A stretch of 64,000 bases of DNA from the NCBI GenBank assembly GCA_016213265.1, contig JACRBA010000132.1:42714-106713 (forward strand), read 5' to 3'. The notes under the pieces were generated by a model that saw only the letters and a program-made list of their open reading frames with translations, did no database searches and was not told where the DNA came from. Origin of the DNA: Burkholderiales bacterium (GTDB lineage Bacteria; Pseudomonadota; Gammaproteobacteria; Burkholderiales; Burkholderiaceae_C). Shown here piece by piece: positions 14,333 through 23,032 of this stretch. How positions within the stretch are numbered: the first letter of the stretch is position 1; each line of letters opens with the position of its first letter. The position numbers and the translations under genes were made by a program.

Positions 14333-15143
14333 GACGAAGGCGGCGGCCAAGCCGGCAGCCAAGACCGCACGCAAGGCGCCTGTGCGCAAGCCGGGCGAAC
14401 TGCCGCCGCGGCGGGCTCTGTTCGTCAAGCACTACCTCGTGAGCCTGAACGCCAGCGAGGCGGCCCGGCAGGCGGGGTACAGCGCGAAGACGGCCGGCGT
14501 CATCGGGCACCAACTATTAACGTTTCCTGAAATTCAGCTTGCAGTTTCCCAAGCGATGAAGGAGCGCGGGGAGCGGGTGCAGATGGAGGCCGACGAGGTG
14601 CTGCGGCGCCTCGCCCTGGTGGCCACGGCCGACAGCCGCGAGCTGATCGAGTACCGGCGCGTGTGCTGCCGCTACTGCCACGGCATCGACCACCGCTACC
14701 AATGGACGCCCGCCGAGAAGGAGCGTGCCGAGGAGAAGTGGGAGCGGGCGTGTGACGACGCGCGCCGGCAAGACCTGCCTCAGCCGCAGCGGCCAGACTT
14801 CGCGGGCGGGGTGGGCTACCACATCAAGAACCCGCCGCACCCTGACTGCCCCGAGTGCTTCGGCGAGGGCATCGAGCGCCCGTTTGTGCACGACACGCGC
14901 AAGCTGAGCGAGAAGGGCGCCGCCCTGTACGCCGGGGTCAAGGTGACGCAGCAGGGCATCGAGGTCAAGCAGCACAGCCAGTTCGAGGCGCTCCTGCAGA
15001 TCGGCCGCCACCACGGTCTGTTCAAGGACCGCGTGGAAGGCGAGATGAACCACACGCACGACGCCACCGAGGAGCTGCGCCAGTTCCTGCTGGGCGGCGG
15101 CTCCGACCCGCTACCCGTCCATCAACCCGAGGAGAAGAAATGA
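14322..15143 (+). CDS. terS: Terminase small subunit (Terminase_2 type) with zinc-finger insert
   Basis: 273 aa. A Lys/Ala-rich tail precedes the Terminase_2 DNA-binding core: FVKHYLVSLNASEAARQAGY then a second helix ending QAMKERGERV. The segment after residue ~105 is unusual for the family: CCRYCHGIDH and, ~65 residues later, PHPDCPECFGEG look like the two halves of a zinc site. It recognises the packaging site and recruits the large subunit. Stop overlaps the next gene; the large subunit lies ~2.2 kb downstream with accessory genes between. Confidence 0.9.
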   Translation: MAGKTKAAAKPAAKTARKAPVRKPGELPPRRALFVKHYLVSLNASEAARQAGYSAKTAGVIGHQLLTFPEIQLAVSQAMKERGERVQMEADEVLRRLALVATADSRELIEYRRVCCRYCHGIDHRYQWTPAEKERAEEKWERACDDARRQDLPQPQRPDFAGGVGYHIKNPPHPDCPECFGEGIERPFVHDTRKLSEKGAALYAGVKVTQQGIEVKQHSQFEALLQIGRHHGLFKDRVEGEMNHTHDATEELRQFLLGGGSDPLPVHQPEEKK

Positions 15144-15697
15144 GCTTCCTGGAACCCAGCCTGCCGATCATCGTCGGCCTGTACGCCTGCCTGATCGCCA
15201 TGGCGATCTACGGTCTGTGGACCACGCATGCCCTGTTCGCCGAGCGTGAGCGGGCCAACGCCCACTTCCACGAGGGTCGCCATTGGTGGAATCAGGCGCA
15301 AGAGCTTCAGGCCGCCCTGAAGGAAGCGCGCCAGCGGCTGCTGCAGCAGGCGATCCGCAACGACAAGCTCTCCCAGGCCACGGCGCACGCCGTCGAGCGC
15401 CACCAGAAGCTGCAGGCCGAGCTGGACCTGGCCCGCGCGCTGGCGGGCAGCGGGGATGCGGCCGGGCGTCGGCGAGACGACAGCGACAGCTCCGTCGAGC
15501 AGGCTGCGGCCATGGCGATGCTGAGCGCCACGATGCACGGCACCGCCGGGGTGGCGACGCAGGTGAGCGACAGCGGCGATGTCCGCTGCCAGGCGGTGTC
15601 GGCCAACCAGCTCTACGCCTTCCCGCCGACTGCGTGCGACGTGACCAGCGACAGCTCCTCGCCCTGCGACAGCGGGGCCTGCACCACCAGCGACTGA
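15140..15697 (+). CDS. Membrane-anchored coiled-coil protein, 185 aa
   Basis: Residues 8-30 (PIIVGLYACLIAMAIYGLWT) form one hydrophobic helix, followed by a long charged coiled coil to about residue 110, then a Ser/Thr/Cys-rich tail. Type II-like topology similar to i-spanins, but the location far from the lysis genes argues against that. ATGA coupling with terS. Confidence 0.65.
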   Translation: MSFLEPSLPIIVGLYACLIAMAIYGLWTTHALFAERERANAHFHEGRHWWNQAQELQAALKEARQRLLQQAIRNDKLSQATAHAVERHQKLQAELDLARALAGSGDAAGRRRDDSDSSVEQAAAMAMLSATMHGTAGVATQVSDSGDVRCQAVSANQLYAFPPTACDVTSDSSSPCDSGACTTSD

Positions 15698-15906
15698 TGC
15701 CACGCAGGAGCCCGCCCTACGGGGCGACGAGGTGCCCGACATGCAACGCATGGACCGAGGTGCTGGAGACGAGGGGAGGCCGCCGGCGCAGGCAGTGCGC
15801 CAACGGCCACAGGTACAGCACCGTCGAGGTGCTCGTCAGCGATGAGCAGAGTCATGAAGCACAGCCACTACCACAAGCCCATCCCGCCGCAGGCCACGCA
15901 CATTGA
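15697..15906 (+). CDS. Zinc-ribbon protein, 69 aa
   Basis: CPTC near residue 13 and QCANGH near residue 33 form a ribbon like the N-terminus of NrdR (RRRQCANGHRYSTVEV). There is no ATP-cone domain, so it is only the DNA-binding half. Overlaps the upstream stop (TGATG) and runs 65 bases into the next gene. Confidence 0.65.
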   Translation: MPRRSPPYGATRCPTCNAWTEVLETRGGRRRRQCANGHRYSTVEVLVSDEQSHEAQPLPQAHPAAGHAH

Positions 15907-16483
15907 CGTGTACCGCGTGCTCGCCATGTTCGGCGTGACCGACCCCTGCATCCAGCACGCCGTCAAGAAGCTGCTGGTGGCCGGCGGCCGAGGACACAAG
16001 GACGCGGCGCGCGACGTGCAGGAGGCCATCGACAGCCTCGTGCGCTGGCAAGACATGCGCAAGGAGGAGGTGGCGCCTGGTGCCATCAGCGGCGGCTCGC
16101 CCGCCGTGACTGCCGAGCAGCTGCGCCCGCTTTTCAGGCGCTCCGGCACACCGTCTGGCGTCTTCGTCGGCATGCCGGAGCCGACATTGCGCCCGCCCAC
16201 GCCGGGCTACCACCCCCTGTTCAAGACCGCCGACGACGAGAAGCGCGAGCGCGAGCAGCTCAAGGCCGACTTGGAGAAGGTGCGCGGCCGGAGCGCCTTC
16301 TTCGCCGCCTTCGCCGGTGAGCCGCCCACCGCCCGCGATCCGGCGGCCAATCCGCAGCAGCCCTTCGAGGACAAGGGCGAGACGCGCCCGATGAGCGCGC
16401 TGGCAGAGCGTGCGCGACCCGTCATCGACCGGCCGCAGCACCCTCTGCGCCGCGCGAGCGACTGGCCCGAGCTGAACGACTGA
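15842..16483 (+). CDS. Conserved phage protein, 213 aa
   Basis: The first ~70 residues (THIDVYRVLAMFGVTDPCIQ, then KKLLVAGGRGHKDAARDVQE) match a conserved phage family that lies near terminase genes. The C-terminal two thirds is charged and proline-rich and probably disordered. No known activity. Confidence 0.75.
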   Translation: MSRVMKHSHYHKPIPPQATHIDVYRVLAMFGVTDPCIQHAVKKLLVAGGRGHKDAARDVQEAIDSLVRWQDMRKEEVAPGAISGGSPAVTAEQLRPLFRRSGTPSGVFVGMPEPTLRPPTPGYHPLFKTADDEKREREQLKADLEKVRGRSAFFAAFAGEPPTARDPAANPQQPFEDKGETRPMSALAERARPVIDRPQHPLRRASDWPELND

Positions 16484-16500
16484 CCCCACCGAGGAGAACC

Positions 16501-16791
16501 ATGGACACCATGACCCAGCCGAAGATCACCGGCTACCGCCAGCTCTCCGCCGCGGAGGCCGAGCTGATGAACGAGGGCAAGGCCCTGGCCGAGCAGGTCG
16601 GCGCCTGCATCGCCAAGCTGCACCAGCATCCGGCCACCGGGCCGGACGGCGTGCCGTTCATGACCGATGCCGCCGACAACGCCCCGGCCATGCCCAGCCT
16701 GGACCAACGCTGGATCAGCATTGGCGCCACCCAGCTGCAGCAGGGGTTCATGGCCGTCATCCGCGGCATCGCGCAGCCGTCCACCTTCTGA
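16501..16791 (+). CDS. acb2: Acb2 family anti-CBASS cyclic-nucleotide sponge
   Basis: 96 aa. The Acb2 signature is clear: ITGYRQLS near the start, MNEGKALAEQVG in the first helix and DQRWISIGATQLQQGFMAVI followed by R and AQPSTF at the end. In the Pseudomonas phage PaMx33 protein, Tyr11 and Lys26 bind cyclic dinucleotides; here Tyr12 and Lys27 have the same 15-residue spacing. Acb2 proteins form hexamers that sequester CBASS signals such as 3',3'-cGAMP and cyclic tri-AMP. A PxG-rich loop between the helices (residues 44-65) is longer than in the reference as I recall it. ATG 16501 has a GAGGAG site; ATG 16510 is an alternative start. Confidence 0.87.
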   Translation: MDTMTQPKITGYRQLSAAEAELMNEGKALAEQVGACIAKLHQHPATGPDGVPFMTDAADNAPAMPSLDQRWISIGATQLQQGFMAVIRGIAQPSTF

Positions 16792-17171
16792 TGACGACCT
16801 GGCTGAACCGGGCGCTCGTCGTGGCGCCCTACCTGACGCTCTGCCTGAGCGAGCGCGAGTACCTGAAGGTGCTGCGCGAGTTCAAGCAGGAACCTGACGG
16901 CCCATGGGTCAGGGACGGCGCCGACGCCACCATGCACACCCTGGAGCGCAAGGGCGAGGACGACGTGTGCATCGTGTGCCTGCGCGCCCCGGCCGGCATC
17001 GACCCTGTGTCGGTGGCCGGCCTGCTGGTCCACGAGGCGGTCCACATCTGGCAGAAGGTGCGCCGCAGCATCAACGAGCACGACCCGTCGCCCGAGTTCG
17101 AGGCGTACAGCGTGCAGTCCATCGCGCAGCAGCTGATGTGGGAGTACGCCCGCCGCATGAGGGAAGCCTGA
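16791..17171 (+). CDS. Putative phage zinc metalloprotease-like protein
   Basis: 126 aa with LLVHEAVHIWQ at residues 78-88, a perfect HExxH zinc motif, and SPEFEAYSVQSIAQQLM downstream that could supply the third ligand. This family occurs near terminase or head genes in many phages and is uncharacterised. The ATG overlaps the Acb2 stop (TGATG), so the two are translationally coupled. Confidence 0.8.
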   Translation: MTTWLNRALVVAPYLTLCLSEREYLKVLREFKQEPDGPWVRDGADATMHTLERKGEDDVCIVCLRAPAGIDPVSVAGLLVHEAVHIWQKVRRSINEHDPSPEFEAYSVQSIAQQLMWEYARRMREA

Positions 17172-17404
17172 TGGCCGAGTTCGACATCGGCTGGGTGCCT
17201 GCGGGCTGGGAGCGCGGCGAGAAGCTGGCCGTCGTCCAAGCCATCCGCCACCAGAACGGGGACGTGCGGCCTGGGTACGTGAGCCAGTGGGACATGCCGC
17301 CGTTCTCCGGCGCTGCAGAGGATCACGTCGCCGAGGTGCGGTTCATGCCGGACGATGGCCCGCGCGTGACCGCCTGGCTGGAGTGGTGGCATGGCGACGC
17401 CTGA
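17171..17404 (+). CDS. Small phage protein, 77 aa
   Basis: Coupled to the gene before (ATG 17171) and overlapping the large terminase by 14 bases. Reads MAEFDIGWVPAGWERGEKLA; Trp-rich, otherwise unrecognised. Confidence 0.7.
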   Translation: MAEFDIGWVPAGWERGEKLAVVQAIRHQNGDVRPGYVSQWDMPPFSGAAEDHVAEVRFMPDDGPRVTAWLEWWHGDA

Positions 17405-18968
17405 CCCGCTGCTGGACAAGGCGAAGTGGCGCAACCCCTGGTGGCGCCTGAACAACCTGTACCACATCGTCACCGACGACCGGCAGGAGATGCGCTTTCG
17501 CCCGAACGAGGAGCAGGCGCACTTCTGGATGACCATGTGGCTGCAGGAGCTGATCCTGAAGGCGCGGCAGCGGGGCTTCACCACCTTCGTGGACCTGATC
17601 GCGCTGGATCAGTGCGTGTTCAACCCCAACTTCACGGCGTCGATCATTGCGCACACGCTGCCCGACGCCGAGAAAATCTTTCGCAATAAGGTGCTGTTCG
17701 CCTATGAGCGGCTGCCATCCTTCGTGCGAAGCCTGGCGCCCATCAAGAAGCAGAGCAGCAGCGAGCTGGTGTTCGCCAACGGCAGCTCCATCAGCGTGTC
17801 CACCTCGAACCGTGGCGGCACGGTGCAGCTCCTGCACGTCAGCGAGATGGGCAAGATCGCCCGCAAGTACCCGGACAAGGCCGAGGAAATCGTCAACGGC
17901 GCCTTCCGGGCCGTGCCGGTCACGAAGGGCGGCCGCATCATCGTCGAGAGCACGGCCGAGGGCCGCTCCGGCTGGTTCTACAAGCAGGTCCAGATCGCCA
18001 AGCGCCGGCGCGACCAGGGCGCCAAGGACACGCCGCTGGACTTCCGGCTGCACTTCTACCCCTGGTGGGGCAAGGCGGCCTACCGCCTGAGCGAGCGCGA
18101 CGCCGAGGCCGTCATCTTCACCGACGAGCAGCTCGAATACTTCGAGCGGGTCGAGTCGCTCATCAAGCGCCGCCTGACGCGCGAGCAGCGCGCCTGGTAT
18201 GTGAAGGTGCTGGCCACCTCGCCGGACGACGAGGCCATGAAGCGCGAGTTCCCGTCCTATGAGGACGAGGCGTTCGAGGTGAGCACCGAGGGCCTGATCT
18301 TCGGCAAGCAGATGGTCGCGGCGCGCAAGGGCGGCCGCATCGGCAAGGTGCCGGTTCGGCCCGACATCCTCCTGCGCTCCTATTGGGACTTGGGCGTCAA
18401 CGACACCAACACCATTTGGGTCGAGCAGCAGGTGGGCTCGATGCACCGCTTCGTGCGGTACTTCGCCGGCTCGAACGAGGGGATGGACTACTACCACCGC
18501 AAGCTGGAGGACTGGCGCAAGGCGATGGCGGCCAAGCTGGGCGTCGAGGAGCACCGCTTGCGCTGGGGCGCGCACTACCTGCCACACGACGGCGACACGC
18601 GGGTGATGGGGCACGAGCTGTTCACCCGCAAGCAGCTCCTGGAGGAGCTGGGCTTTCGCAACATCGAAATCGTCAAGCGCATCGACGACAAGCGCAACGC
18701 CATCGCCATGGGCAAGGCCATCTTCCCCGAGTGCGAGTTCGACGAGGAAGGCTGCGCCGAGGGCATCGACTGCCTGGACAACTACAGCCGCGAGTGGAAC
18801 GAGGACCGCGGCGAGTGGGCCAGCTACCCGCGGCACGACAAGTTCAGCCACGGCGCCGACAGCTGGCTGCAGTTCGCGCAGTGGCACCGCAAGGTCGCCG
18901 AGGACCGCCGGCCGGGCGGCATGGCGGCCTCCAGCCCGAGCTGGGCGACGGTGCGCGGGGGCTACTGA
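17391..18968 (+). CDS. terL: Terminase large subunit
   Basis: 525-aa packaging motor. The ATPase part holds a degenerate P-loop (LKARQRGFTT, residues 57-65) and a Walker B-like LLHVSEMGK (147-155). The nuclease part shows RSYWDLGVNDTN and later acidic residues (DNYSREWNED) of the RNase-H fold. It drives DNA into the prohead and cuts at termination of packaging. Length is normal. Confidence 0.93.
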   Translation: MATPDPLLDKAKWRNPWWRLNNLYHIVTDDRQEMRFRPNEEQAHFWMTMWLQELILKARQRGFTTFVDLIALDQCVFNPNFTASIIAHTLPDAEKIFRNKVLFAYERLPSFVRSLAPIKKQSSSELVFANGSSISVSTSNRGGTVQLLHVSEMGKIARKYPDKAEEIVNGAFRAVPVTKGGRIIVESTAEGRSGWFYKQVQIAKRRRDQGAKDTPLDFRLHFYPWWGKAAYRLSERDAEAVIFTDEQLEYFERVESLIKRRLTREQRAWYVKVLATSPDDEAMKREFPSYEDEAFEVSTEGLIFGKQMVAARKGGRIGKVPVRPDILLRSYWDLGVNDTNTIWVEQQVGSMHRFVRYFAGSNEGMDYYHRKLEDWRKAMAAKLGVEEHRLRWGAHYLPHDGDTRVMGHELFTRKQLLEELGFRNIEIVKRIDDKRNAIAMGKAIFPECEFDEEGCAEGIDCLDNYSREWNEDRGEWASYPRHDKFSHGADSWLQFAQWHRKVAEDRRPGGMAASSPSWATVRGGY

Positions 18969-18975
18969 CCCCGCA

Positions 18976-18990
18976 GGTATGCCGTCGTTG
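18976..18990 (+). promoter_or_regulatory. Late-region element, copy A
   Basis: GGTATGCCGTCGTTG lies 8 bp after the terL stop. It is 13/15 identical to copy B at 35324-35338 and similar to copy C at 44427-44441. All three lie in the few noncoding gaps of the late operon, 50-100 bp ahead of a gene. Candidate phage-specific promoter or processing site. Confidence 0.4.
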
Positions 18991-19063
18991 CCAGCCATGG
19001 GCTGCTGACGATGATGCGTGGTAGAGCCGCCGAGAGGGCCGCTCTGCCTTCCTGAGTGGCTTT

Positions 19064-19088
19064 GGCCGGCGCGAGTCGGCCTCTTTTT
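19064..19088 (+). terminator. Intrinsic terminator-like hairpin before portal
   Basis: GGCCG (19064-19068) pairs with CGGCC (19077-19081), followed by TCTTTTT to 19088. The T-run ends one base before the portal ATG at 19090, so it would attenuate terminase transcripts reaching the head genes. Confidence 0.6.
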
Positions 19089-19089
19089 C

Positions 19090-21303
19090 ATGCACGACGA
19101 CCTGGACGAACTGGACGAGCTGGGGCAGGGCGCCGGCATGGCTGACCCTCACGAGCTGGCCGAGTCGCCGCTGGATGAGGCCACCGAGGAGGCGCAGGCT
19201 GTCGCGTCTGCCGCCTCCGCATTGGTGGAGCAGCTGTCGCTGCGCCTGAAGGGCGAATACGACCGCCGCCGCGGGCAGCGCAGCGAAATCGAGAAGCGTT
19301 GGCGCTCTGACATCGAGCAATACAACAGCCAGTACGACGCCGCCACGCAGGCCGCCTTCAAGGAGCGGCAGTTCGGCAGCCAGGTGTTCGTGCCGCTCAC
19401 GCGCCGCATCTGCAACATCGTCGAGGCCCGGTGGGGCGACCTGCTGTTCCCGACCGACGACCGCAACTTCGTGGTGCAGGAGTCGCCCATCCCCGACCTG
19501 GCGGATGCGGAGGAGCTGGCCAAGAAGCTGCCGCCCGACGCCATGGTGGATGCCGGCGGCGCGCAGGTGCCTGCCGGCCAGCTCATCAAGGCGCTGCGCG
19601 ACGTGCGCGAGGAGGCCAAGCGCAAGGCCGCCAACATGCAGCGCAAGGTCGATGACCAGCTGAAGGAGGCGAACTACCCCATCGAGGCGCGCAAGGCCAT
19701 CCACGACGCGATCAAGCTGGGCACGGGCGTGCTCAAGGGTCCGTTCGCCCTGGCCCGCCGCAAGACCGTCTGGAAGTACGACGCCGCCGCCGGCCGGATG
19801 GTGCGCCACGTCATCGAGGACGTGACCGCCACCGTCAAGCGGGTGGACCCCTGGAACTTCTACCCCCAGCTCGGCGTGTCCGAGGTGGACGAGTCGGCCG
19901 ACTTCTTCGAGAAGCACCGCATGAACATGGCCGAGCTGGCAGCCCTCGCGCGCCAGCCCGGCTTCGACCCCGCCGCCATCGCCGCCATCATCGAAGGCAA
20001 GGTGATCGGCACGCAGGTGCGCGACGAGAACCTGGACGTGCAGCGCGAGGCAGCCGGCACGGTGGGGGTGGACGACGACCGCTTCAACCTCATCGAATAC
20101 ACCGGCCCGGTGCTGACCGAGGAGCTGCGCGCGTGCGGCTGCGAGATGGCCGACGACCCGCTCATGAGCTACATGGCGGTCGTCTGGTTCAGCGAGTTCA
20201 CCGGCCACGTCGTCAAGGCCATGCTGTACCCGGTCGAGGCCGGCAACCAGCGCCCGTACCGCGTGCTCAACTGGCAGCGCGACTCGTCCTGCATCTTCGG
20301 CTACGGCCTGCCCTACGAGATTCGGGACACGCAGGAGGCGGCCAACAGCGCCTTCCGCGCGGCCATGGACAACATGGGCCTGTCGGTAGGCCCGCAGCTG
20401 GTCATCAACGACAAGAAGATCGTGCCGGCCAACGGCCGCTGGGCGGTCGAGCCGAACAAGGTGTGGCGCCTGCAGGACGCGAGCGTGCCCGTCACCAACG
20501 TGTTCGCCTTCAACCAGGTCGAGTCGCGGGTGAGCGAGCTGCTGTCGGTGTTCAACGCCGCCAAGGCGCTGGCCGAGGAAATCGGCGGCCCGGCCATGGC
20601 CATGCAGGGCACCGAGGCCCCGAGCTATGCCCAGGCTGGCGCCACCGGCATGGCCATCGCCTACAACGCGGCGAACATCTGGATGCGCCGCGCCGTCAAG
20701 AACTATGACGACCAGATCACGGTGCCGCTGGTGAGCGGGTTCATCGACTGGAATATGGAGTTCAGCGACGACGACGACATCAAGGGCGACGTGAACGCGG
20801 TGGCGCGCGGGACCAGCGCACTGCTGGAAGCCGAGGGCCAGGTCCAGCGTCTGCAGGTGCTCATGGGCATGAGCCAGCAGGCCGGCATCCCGATCCGCAA
20901 GATGGTCAACCAGCTGCGCCAGATGGCTCTGGCCATGCGCCTGGACCCCGACGACCTGCTGCCGAATGACGATGAGGTCAAGCAGATGGAGGAGCAGCAG
21001 GCCCAAAACGGCCCGCCGCCGAACCCTGAGCTTGAGCGGCTGAAGCTGCGCCAGGCCGAGATGCAGGACGCCCAGGCCCAGCGCGAGCACGAGATGGCCA
21101 TGGCCCAGCAGGCCAACCAGATTCGCGTCGCCGAGCTGGCCGCCAAGGAGAAGCTGACCATCGAGCAGGTGCGCGCCAAGTACGGCATCGAGGAGATGCG
21201 CCTGGCGGCCCAGGTCGCCGACAAGCGCGAGCAGCGCGCGCACGACGCCCGCAAGACGAACGCTGAGCTGGCGGTCAAGGCCACGATGGGGAGCGGCATC
21301 TGA
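19090..21303 (+). CDS. Portal protein
   Basis: 737 aa from ATG 19090. Portal-like features are the size, the early FKERQFGSQVFVPLTRR segment and a central WNFYPQLGVSEVDESADFF. A long C-terminal charged helix (QMEEQQAQNG onward, ~100 residues) is seen in podovirus portals. It forms the dodecameric DNA gateway. The chosen ATG has no ribosome site because the terminator T-run precedes it; ATG 19138 (MADPHELAES) is a plausible alternative. Followed at once by overlapping head genes. Confidence 0.85.
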   Translation: MHDDLDELDELGQGAGMADPHELAESPLDEATEEAQAVASAASALVEQLSLRLKGEYDRRRGQRSEIEKRWRSDIEQYNSQYDAATQAAFKERQFGSQVFVPLTRRICNIVEARWGDLLFPTDDRNFVVQESPIPDLADAEELAKKLPPDAMVDAGGAQVPAGQLIKALRDVREEAKRKAANMQRKVDDQLKEANYPIEARKAIHDAIKLGTGVLKGPFALARRKTVWKYDAAAGRMVRHVIEDVTATVKRVDPWNFYPQLGVSEVDESADFFEKHRMNMAELAALARQPGFDPAAIAAIIEGKVIGTQVRDENLDVQREAAGTVGVDDDRFNLIEYTGPVLTEELRACGCEMADDPLMSYMAVVWFSEFTGHVVKAMLYPVEAGNQRPYRVLNWQRDSSCIFGYGLPYEIRDTQEAANSAFRAAMDNMGLSVGPQLVINDKKIVPANGRWAVEPNKVWRLQDASVPVTNVFAFNQVESRVSELLSVFNAAKALAEEIGGPAMAMQGTEAPSYAQAGATGMAIAYNAANIWMRRAVKNYDDQITVPLVSGFIDWNMEFSDDDDIKGDVNAVARGTSALLEAEGQVQRLQVLMGMSQQAGIPIRKMVNQLRQMALAMRLDPDDLLPNDDEVKQMEEQQAQNGPPPNPELERLKLRQAEMQDAQAQREHEMAMAQQANQIRVAELAAKEKLTIEQVRAKYGIEEMRLAAQVADKREQRAHDARKTNAELAVKATMGSGI

Positions 21304-21533
21304 TGGCGCTGCTGCCCGTCAACGGCGCCTCGTCCGACTGGCTGCGTGTCGTCGAGTACGCCCATGCGCGCATCGGTGAGCTGACCGAGGAGTGCATCGC
21401 CATCAACACCGACGCGGGCCGCCGGCAGGACATCGCCGCCCGCATCGCCGAGCTTCGTGAGCTGCTGAAGGCGCCCGAAGCGACCCGCCTGACCGCCGAG
21501 CTGCACGAGTCGCAGCCCCGAGGAGTTTACTGA
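21303..21533 (+). CDS. Small head-region protein, 76 aa
   Basis: Overlaps the stop of the portal and the start of the next gene (TGATG at both ends). Helical; RQDIAARIAELRELLKAPE suggests a coiled coil. Similar small genes follow portals in podovirus-like clusters. Function unknown. Confidence 0.75.
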   Translation: MALLPVNGASSDWLRVVEYAHARIGELTEECIAINTDAGRRQDIAARIAELRELLKAPEATRLTAELHESQPRGVY

Positions 21534-23029
21534 TGGCCACCGCCATGCCAGGCCGCCCGAACATGGGCATCCAGCCGGTGCCGAAGGCGCCGCGCACGAA
21601 CGTGCAGGCCGCCGTCCAGGCCGCCATCCCGAAGTCGCCCAGCCCGAACATGAGCACCGGCCAGCCGGTGCGGCAACCGTCCGGCCCCACCATGGGCATC
21701 GGCCAGCCTGCTCAGCGCCCCAGCGCCCCCACGATGAGCACCGGGATGCCGCCGGCGCCGCGCCCGCAAGGCCCGACGATGGGCGCCGGCATGCCGCCCG
21801 CCCCCCAGGGTGGCGGCATGGCGACGAACGGCATGGTGCGTCCTCCCTCTCAGCAGCAAGGCCCCACCATGGGGATCGGCATGCCGGCGCAGCCCCGCGG
21901 CGCTCTGTCCACCAACGGCATGGTCCCGGCGCCGCAGGGTCCGACGATGAGCGCGCAGGGCGGCGCGTTGTCGCAGCCTGGCGGCCCGACCATGACCGCC
22001 CAGGGGCCGAACGTGCCAACGCCGCGCGTTCCCGGCCCGCAGCAGCCCGGCTCCGGCCTGCCTGGCTGGGCCAATGACCCGTCGCAGGCCAACCTCAACG
22101 ACATGGCCGGCGAGATGGAGAAGGCGGCCACCTACACGCCTGGCGAGGACGCGCTGGTCAGCGAGCAGCTGAACCGGCTGCTGGCCAAGGACAGCGACTA
22201 CATGCAGCTCGCCCGCACCAAGGCGCTGCAGTCTGGCGCGTCGCGCGGCCTGCTCAACAGCAGCATGACGGCCAGTGCCGGCGAGCTGGCGGCGATCCAG
22301 TCGGCGCTGCCCATCGCTCAGCAGGACGCGCAGAGCTTCTTCACCTCGCAGCGGGACAACGCCGCGGCGCAAAACGACTTCGCCAGCCAGGCCAACGAGT
22401 TCAGCCGGCAGGGCGCCCTCGCGCGCTTCCAGGGCACGCTCGACCAGGCCAAGCAGGAGCGCGACCTGGGCTTCGCCCGCGAGGAGCTGGGCTACCGCGA
22501 CCGCTGGACGAACCGCGACCTGGACCTGCGCAGCGACCAGCTCAAGGCCGACAGCCAGTACCGGCAGGACCAGCTCAACCTGTCGCGCGACGAGCTGGCG
22601 CAGCGCGACCGCCAGTTCAACGACCAGCTGGGGCTCGACCGCGACCGGCTGGAGGCCGACCAGGGCTACCGCGACCGGCAGCTCGACCTGTCCGAGCGGG
22701 AGCTGGGCGACCGCGCCGACCAGGCAGAACAGCAGGCCCGCACCGCGCTGCAAGAGGACATCCGGCAGATTCGCCAGCAGGCCATCGACGCGCAGCGGGC
22801 CATCGAGACGGACCAGAAGATGTCGGCCGCTGCCAAGGCGCGCGCCATCGAGGCCATCCACCAGAACGCGGCCTACAACATCCAGGAAATCGTCATGTTC
22901 TCCGGCCTGGACATGCCCGAGGCGTGGCCAGACTGGATCAACACCGAATGGGGCAGCGGCGCTGGCGGCGAGCCGCCGGCACCCCCTCCAGCGCCGTTCG
23001 ACCCCACGCCGGACTACGGAGGGGGCTGA
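21533..23029 (+). CDS. Virion protein with GPTM repeats and D/R-rich coiled coil
   Basis: 498 aa in three parts. Residues 1-175 are low-complexity Pro/Gly/Met with about eight repeats of GPTM-x-x-G-x-P or close variants. Residues 180-300 are helical. Residues 300-430 are a regular, highly charged D/R/Q repeat (RDRWTNRDLDLRSDQL, RDRQFNDQLGLDRDRL) that looks like a long heptad-type coiled coil. The tail is Pro-rich. Position after the portal suggests an internal or ejected virion protein; no enzymatic motif is seen. Confidence 0.75.
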   Translation: MATAMPGRPNMGIQPVPKAPRTNVQAAVQAAIPKSPSPNMSTGQPVRQPSGPTMGIGQPAQRPSAPTMSTGMPPAPRPQGPTMGAGMPPAPQGGGMATNGMVRPPSQQQGPTMGIGMPAQPRGALSTNGMVPAPQGPTMSAQGGALSQPGGPTMTAQGPNVPTPRVPGPQQPGSGLPGWANDPSQANLNDMAGEMEKAATYTPGEDALVSEQLNRLLAKDSDYMQLARTKALQSGASRGLLNSSMTASAGELAAIQSALPIAQQDAQSFFTSQRDNAAAQNDFASQANEFSRQGALARFQGTLDQAKQERDLGFAREELGYRDRWTNRDLDLRSDQLKADSQYRQDQLNLSRDELAQRDRQFNDQLGLDRDRLEADQGYRDRQLDLSERELGDRADQAEQQARTALQEDIRQIRQQAIDAQRAIETDQKMSAAAKARAIEAIHQNAAYNIQEIVMFSGLDMPEAWPDWINTEWGSGAGGEPPAPPPAPFDPTPDYGGG

Positions 23030-23032
23030 CGC

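Noticed and set aside
15140..15697. Spanin assignment for the membrane-anchored coiled-coil protein
   Set aside because: It lies beside the terminase, 29 kb from the lysis genes, and no partner lipoprotein is present.
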